Of a stretch of DNA of 64,000 nt, positions 59,982 through 64,000 are shown in pieces (within the stretch, counting starts at the first letter, position 1; each line of letters opens with the position of its first letter). This stretch comes from Bacteroidales bacterium (GTDB taxonomy: Bacteria > Bacteroidota > Bacteroidia > Bacteroidales > Bacteroidaceae): positions 16,941-80,940 of the forward strand of contig JAUNKN010000005.1 in assembly GCA_030532685.1 (NCBI GenBank), given 5' to 3'. The position numbers and the translations under genes are program-made. The notes under the pieces were generated by a model. The model saw nothing but the letters and a program-made list of their open reading frames with translations. It was not told the DNA's origin and searched no databases.

Positions 59982-61184
59982 TCAGAACATGGCCACCACG
60001 CGCTTCAAGGCTGCGATGAAGGCATCGATTTCCTCACGCGTGTTGTAGAGCGCAAAACTGATGCGGGCCATACCTTCTACCTCGTAACGCGCCATGAGGG
60101 GCTGCGCACAATGGTGGCCTGTGCGTATGGCAAAACCCAAACGGTCGAGGAGTGTGCCGAGGTCCATGGGGTGAATGCCCTCGACGTTGAAAGCAATGAC
60201 CGAGGTTTTCTGTGCGGCCGTGCCATAGATGCGCAGGCCAGGGATGGTGAGCATCTGTTGGGTGGCATAGGTGGTGAGTTCGTTTTCGTGCTGCGCAATG
60301 CGCTCCAGTCCAATGGCCTCGAGATACTCCAAGGCGGTGGCCAGCCCATGGGTGGCAACGTAGTCGGGCGTACCAGCTTCAAACTTGAAGGGGAGACGCT
60401 CGTAGGTGGTATGCTCGAAGGACACGCGAGCTATCATCTCGCCCCCTCCCTGATAGGGCGGCATGCGATTGAGTACATCCTCCTTACCATAGAGCACGCC
60501 AATGCCTGTAGGAGCATAGACCTTGTGGCCCGAGAAAGCGAGAAAATCGCAATCCAAGGCCTGCACATCAATGGGACAATGGGCTATGCTCTGCGCAGCA
60601 TCGAGCAGAAAGAGAGCCCCTGCTTCGTGTGCCCAGCGTATCATGTCGGCCACGGGATTGATAGTCCCCAATACATTGCTCACGTGGACACAGCTCACCA
60701 AGCGGGTATGTGGGGTGAGCAGAGCACGGTAGGCTTCGAGGTCGAGCGTACCGTCCTCATGCAGAGGAACGACCTTGAGCACTATCCCCACGCGCTCACG
60801 CAGCAACTGCCAAGGAACGATGTTGGAATGATGCTCCATGTGAGTGAGCACCACCTCATCGCCCTCCTTGAAGCACTGCCCGAGCGAAGCGGCCACGAGA
60901 TTGATGCTCTCGGTGGTGCCTCTTGTAAAGATGACATTGGCCGTACTGGGGGCATTGATAAAGCGGCGCACCACTTCGCGAGCTCCTTCGTGCAAGTCGG
61001 TGGCTCGCTGCGAGAGGTGGTGCACACCACGGTGCACATTGGCATTGCTCGTGTAGTAGAAAGCGTCGGTGGCCTCGACCACTTGCCGAGGTTTTTGCGT
61101 GGTGGCCGCATTGTCCAAATAGACCAAAGGACGGCCATGCACTTGAGTATGAAGAATAGGAAAATCGTTGCGGTAGGAGTGCAT
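59982..61184 (-). CDS. sufS: Cysteine desulfurase SufS
   Basis: 400 aa from the ATG at 61184; an in-frame ATG at 61205 would add seven residues (MAHIALF). YLDNAATTQKP is the N-terminal signature; the PLP lysine is in FSGHKVYAPTG and the catalytic cysteine in RTGHHCAQPLM, with the short loop of group II desulfurases. It takes sulfur from cysteine for Fe-S cluster assembly, normally with SufE or a SufU-like partner (not seen here). It follows sufD after about 70 bp; order sufC-sufD-sufS on the minus strand. Confidence 0.96.
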   Translation of the reverse strand: MHSYRNDFPILHTQVHGRPLVYLDNAATTQKPRQVVEATDAFYYTSNANVHRGVHHLSQRATDLHEGAREVVRRFINAPSTANVIFTRGTTESINLVAASLGQCFKEGDEVVLTHMEHHSNIVPWQLLRERVGIVLKVVPLHEDGTLDLEAYRALLTPHTRLVSCVHVSNVLGTINPVADMIRWAHEAGALFLLDAAQSIAHCPIDVQALDCDFLAFSGHKVYAPTGIGVLYGKEDVLNRMPPYQGGGEMIARVSFEHTTYERLPFKFEAGTPDYVATHGLATALEYLEAIGLERIAQHENELTTYATQQMLTIPGLRIYGTAAQKTSVIAFNVEGIHPMDLGTLLDRLGFAIRTGHHCAQPLMARYEVEGMARISFALYNTREEIDAFIAALKRVVAMF

Positions 61185-61254
61185 GAAAAGGGCTATATGT
61201 GCCATCTCCCCTCGCCCAAGCGAGCGAAGGGAGATGAGAATGTAGGGAGAAATA

Positions 61255-62628
61255 TCACTTTAATTCGCAACCCTTGCAATGTTGAAGCTCACCACGGAAA
61301 CGGCGATCCACGAGATAAGACAAGCGCTCGCGCAAGGCTTCGATAGGAATGCGTTGCAGCACATCATTGATAAAGGCGTGTTGCAGGAGCAAGCGCGCTT
61401 CGGCTTCGGGAATGCCTCTTTGGCGACAATAAAGCAGGGCAGCCTCATCGAGTTTTCCGACCGTCGACCCGTGATTGCAGCGCACATCGTCGGCATAAAT
61501 CTCGAGCATGGGCAAGGAGTGTACACGGGCCGTGGGCGAAAGGCAAATATTGGCACTGTTTTGGTGCGAGAGCGTGTGCTGGGCTCCTGGACGCACCAAC
61601 ACCTTGCCTCCCCAAGCGGCTTCGGCATGGCCGTCGAGCACATACTTGTAGAGCATGTCGCTGGTGCAGGCTTCGGCCACGTGGTCCACGAGCAAGCTAT
61701 TGTCCACATGCTGATGCCCATCGGCAATGACAGCTCCGGTGTTTTGGCAGTCGGCTCCTTGTCCCAGCAAGCGGGCATTGGTCATGGTGCGCGAAAGGCC
61801 TGTGATGAGGGCTATGCTATTGAGGGCTACGCGACTTTCGGTTTGTTGCTCGACGTAGATGTTGCAAAAGCGGGCATTGGTTGCACTGGTTTCTTCGAGC
61901 GTGAAGAGATTCACCTCGGCACGGTCGTGGGCAAAGATTTCAGTGACTTGTGTGGTCAGATAGCGGTGGGCACCCTCGGCATGCTCACAGATGAGGAGGT
62001 CGAGATGGCTATCCTCTTCGGCCACGACGAGCAAACGTCGATTGGCCATCGTATCGGCCTTGCCCACGGAGATAAACACGATTTGCAAGGCACGCTCCAT
62101 CTTCAAGCCCTTGGGCAAATGCACCAGCACGCCATCTTGGGCAAGCAGGGTGTTGAGCTGTGTGATCACATCGCGCTCCGTGCGTTCGCAGTGCTTGTGG
62201 GCATTGGCGGGTTCTTGAGCGGCAGCCTTGTTGTAGTACTCGTCGAGGAGTTGAGGGTGCGTTTGCGAGAGTTGCACCAGACTCCCCACAACGAGCCCTT
62301 CGGGCAGGCTATCCTGCTCTGAGAGCGGCATGACCACATCGCCCACCACAAAGAGTGTGAGGGCATCCATGTGGGCCATGGAACAGGGGAAACGCTTGTA
62401 GGGATTGGCCACGAAAGGAAGGCGACGGAGATTGAGCCCGAAATCGGGTGCAAAGGCTTCGTCGGCATTGGTATACTTGTAGCGCTCCACGCGCTTGGTG
62501 GGCAGCTGCTGCGTGGCCAACCACTGAGCGGCGGCCTCGCGCGGCGCATTCATCGCGGCACAGCTCCCTCCTGCAATGAGGGCGCTATGCTCGCGATAGA
62601 GGTCGAGATATTGCGTAAGACTGGACAT
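61255..62628 (-). CDS. sufD: Fe-S cluster assembly protein SufD
   Basis: 457 aa. An N-terminal helical region (REAAAQWLATQQLPTKRVERYKYTN) is followed by the SufB/D beta-helix: RYLTTQVTEIFAHDRAEVNLFTLEE, DHVAEACTSDMLYKYVLDG, HTLSHQNSANICLSPTARVHSLPMLEIYADDVRCNHGSTVGKLDEAALLYCRQRGI is the diagnostic C-terminal block (quoted in part: EIYADDVRCNHGSTVG). SufD pairs with SufB and SufC in the scaffold complex. It starts 14 bp after the sufC stop. Confidence 0.95.
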   Translation of the reverse strand: MSSLTQYLDLYREHSALIAGGSCAAMNAPREAAAQWLATQQLPTKRVERYKYTNADEAFAPDFGLNLRRLPFVANPYKRFPCSMAHMDALTLFVVGDVVMPLSEQDSLPEGLVVGSLVQLSQTHPQLLDEYYNKAAAQEPANAHKHCERTERDVITQLNTLLAQDGVLVHLPKGLKMERALQIVFISVGKADTMANRRLLVVAEEDSHLDLLICEHAEGAHRYLTTQVTEIFAHDRAEVNLFTLEETSATNARFCNIYVEQQTESRVALNSIALITGLSRTMTNARLLGQGADCQNTGAVIADGHQHVDNSLLVDHVAEACTSDMLYKYVLDGHAEAAWGGKVLVRPGAQHTLSHQNSANICLSPTARVHSLPMLEIYADDVRCNHGSTVGKLDEAALLYCRQRGIPEAEARLLLQHAFINDVLQRIPIEALRERLSYLVDRRFRGELQHCKGCELK

Positions 62629-62642
62629 GGCGAGTAGAGGGA

Positions 62643-63398
62643 TTAGGCTTGTTCTACTTCTTCGCGTATCCAGTCAAAACCGCGTTGTTCAATTTCGTAG
62701 CCCAAATCGACTGTTCCTTCCTTGACCACGCGGCCATTCATGAGCACATGGACAAAGTCGGGTTTGATGTAATCGAGCATGCGCTGGTAGTGGGTGATGA
62801 CCAGTGCCGAAGTCTTCTCGGTGCGCAACTGCTGGAAACCTTCGGCCACGATGCGCAAGGCATCGACATCGAGCCCCGAGTCGGTCTCGTCGAGAATGGA
62901 GAAGAGGGGTTCGAGCACTGCCATTTGAAAAATCTCGTTGCGCTTGCGCTCACCGCCAGAGAAACCTTCGTTCACCCCGCGACTCATGAAGTGGGCATCG
63001 AGCCCCACCAATTTGCGCTTTTCGCGCAGGAGCTTCAGGAATTCGGCCGCAGGCATGGGCTCTTGATCGAAATACTTGCGCTTGGCATTGATGGCGGCAC
63101 GCATAAAATTGGTCATGGACACGCCTGGTATTTCGATAGGGGCTTGGAAAGAGAGAAAAATGCCCTCATGGCTGCGCTCTTCGGGTTCGAGTTCGAGCAT
63201 ATTTTTGCCATTGAAAATGATTTCTCCCTCGGTCACTTCAAATTTGGGATTGCCCACGATGACGTGCGACAAGGTCGACTTGCCTGAGCCGTTGGGCCCC
63301 ATAAGCACGTGCACCTCGCCATCGCCGATGGTAAGGTTCACACCGCGGAGTATTTCTTTGCCCTCTACTTGGGCATGGAGATTGCGTATTTCGAGCAT
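62643..63398 (-). CDS. sufC: Fe-S cluster assembly ATPase SufC
   Basis: 251 aa from the ATG at 63398, just after the promoter. Walker A GPNGSGKST, signature GFSGGERKRNEI, Walker B SILDETDSGLD, and the SufC-specific EGIFLSFQAPIEIPGV and NEGFSGGE segments. The ABC ATPase of the SufBCD scaffold. It starts its own transcript from a full promoter (63434-63464), and sufB is not in the 600 bp upstream that are visible, unlike the usual sufBCD order. Confidence 0.96.
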   Translation of the reverse strand: MLEIRNLHAQVEGKEILRGVNLTIGDGEVHVLMGPNGSGKSTLSHVIVGNPKFEVTEGEIIFNGKNMLELEPEERSHEGIFLSFQAPIEIPGVSMTNFMRAAINAKRKYFDQEPMPAAEFLKLLREKRKLVGLDAHFMSRGVNEGFSGGERKRNEIFQMAVLEPLFSILDETDSGLDVDALRIVAEGFQQLRTEKTSALVITHYQRMLDYIKPDFVHVLMNGRVVKEGTVDLGYEIEQRGFDWIREEVEQA

Positions 63399-63433
63399 AA
63401 TTTTATTTGCTTTGTCTATGAAGTTGGTGCATG

Positions 63434-63464
63434 CAAAAATACGCATTACTTTCTGCGTGGCAAA
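63434..63464 (-). promoter_or_regulatory. Full Bacteroidetes promoter of the sufCDS operon
   Basis: Minus strand: -33 TTTG (63464-63461), 19-bp spacer, -7 TATTTTTG (63441-63434); start near 63427, 29 bp before the ATG. Element E begins about 84 bp further upstream. Confidence 0.8.
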
Positions 63465-63547
63465 CATTCGACACGCAAACAAAACGAAAAGAAATACGTA
63501 CAATCCTTGTGCAAGAAAAAAAGCTCCCCGCTTCCTCCCTTACACAT

Positions 63548-63853
63548 GCGCCCGCGCGCGCTCCCTGTATAGTCCCACCTTCATGACTTCCATTGCTTCC
63601 ACAAGAAGCGTAAAATACTCATTATCAATTCGCAGCGATATGGAAGGAATGCTCCATTTGCTTCCACAACTTGTTCCCGAAAACTGCCAAGGAGGCTCCC
63701 CCAAAGTGAGAAAAAAGGTGGAGATTGGAAGCAACGTAACAGTTTGCCTCCACCACCCTACCCTCTCATTCACAAGCACTTAACTCACCGCGTGGAAGCA
63801 ATGGAGGTAAAAAAACAAAAACATAGTAGGATATGCGCGCGCGTGCGCGAGAG
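63548..63853. repeat. Long-inverted-repeat intergenic element, copy E
   Basis: Left end GCGCCCGCGCGCGCTCCC then TGTATAG and ACTTCCATTGCTTCCACAAG; right end GTGGAAGCAATGGAGGTAAA then CATAGTAGGATATG and CGCGCGCGTGCGCGAG. It shares ACTCATTATCAATTCG with copy A (CTCATTCATTATCAATCG). The inner pair GGTGGAGATTGGAAGC / TTTGCCTCCACC matches copy C's inner pair. A shorter hairpin (AACCGCAT / ATGCGGTT, 63893-63917) follows. Confidence 0.8.
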
Positions 63854-63975
63854 GATTTGTGGCGGCAAGAAGTCGAAAAGTGGCCTTCCCAAAACCGCAT
63901 CGCATGACCATGCGGTTGCTCGCGGAGGTGCACTTAAAAACGCCCCCTCAAAAAGTGGGAGCTATTGGTACGAAA

Positions 63976-64000
63976 ATGGGAAGTAGAAAATCCTACGTCC
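63976..64000. repeat. CTACGT repeat, cut by the right edge
   Basis: ATGGGAAGTAGAAAATCCTA followed by CGTCC matches the start of the 34.6-kb hairpin copy (GATGGGAAGTAGGATTTTCT then ACGTCC). It lies 122 bp past element E and continues beyond the window. Confidence 0.6.

Noticed and set aside
1-64000. tRNA, rRNA, tmRNA or known riboswitch
   Set aside because: No CCA-ended cloverleaf or rRNA-like conserved stretch was recognised; a covariance-model scan would be needed to exclude short RNAs fully.

Overview
The window looks like a chromosomal segment of a member of the Bacteroidales (Prevotellaceae or Porphyromonadaceae-like; genus not determinable by eye). Reasons: many genes are preceded by the Bacteroidetes promoter (-7 TAnnTTTG, often with -33 TTTG 19-20 bp upstream); Shine-Dalgarno sequences are rare; and the gene set is typical of the order (GH92 mannosidase, sialidase with a sorting-type C-terminus, dipeptidyl peptidase IV, NADP-type glutamate dehydrogenase, OmpA-type outer-membrane proteins, SUF genes, DUF6140-like protein). 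No rRNA, tRNA or CRISPR array was seen.

Layout. 1-7.6 kb: surface-glycan genes (GT14-type transferase cut by the left edge, GT2-type transferases, GT11 fucosyltransferase, a GT2-Kdo-kinase fusion, a metallophosphoesterase). 7.8-9.9 kb: LTA-synthase-like phosphoglycerol transferase. 10-13 kb: OmpA-family protein and a large outer-membrane protein. 13.9-18.3 kb: PEP/pyruvate-binding protein with receiver-like N-terminus, then an AT-rich CotH-type gene behind a C8 tract. 18.5-24.3 kb: mdh, gdhA, small membrane proteins, TauE/SafE exporter. 24.4-32 kb: THUMP rRNA methyltransferase with a basic tail, DPP IV, RecQ, SpmA/SpmB-like protein, RidA. 32.2-46.3 kb: tiny ORF, recJ, ArsC/Spx-like protein, outer-membrane protein, GH92 mannosidase, rsgA, frr, sialidase, priA. 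46.8-58.9 kb: a locus with three different dynamin-like GTPases in tandem, small membrane/accessory genes (two of them interrupted) and two divergent unknown genes. 59-63.4 kb: rnhB, YbjQ-family gene, sufS-sufD-sufC.

Two things stand out. First, the dynamin-like locus: three GTPases (739, 640 and 559 aa; one with a perfectly duplicated ankyrin unit) next to DUF697-like membrane proteins, one of which carries an in-frame TGA and another a frameshift at an A10 run, all divergent from a pair of unrecognised genes. It resembles a multi-component membrane-remodelling or defence module that I cannot match to a named system. Second, a dispersed intergenic repeat family: at least five ~270-330 bp elements with long imperfect terminal inverted repeats (CG-alternating tip, then TTCC-rich arm), usually accompanied within ~150 bp by a second repeat made of CTACGTGGGAAG hairpins, and often lying just upstream of a recognisable promoter.

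Most large intergenic gaps are explained by these repeats; most strong terminators are simple hairpins at operon ends.
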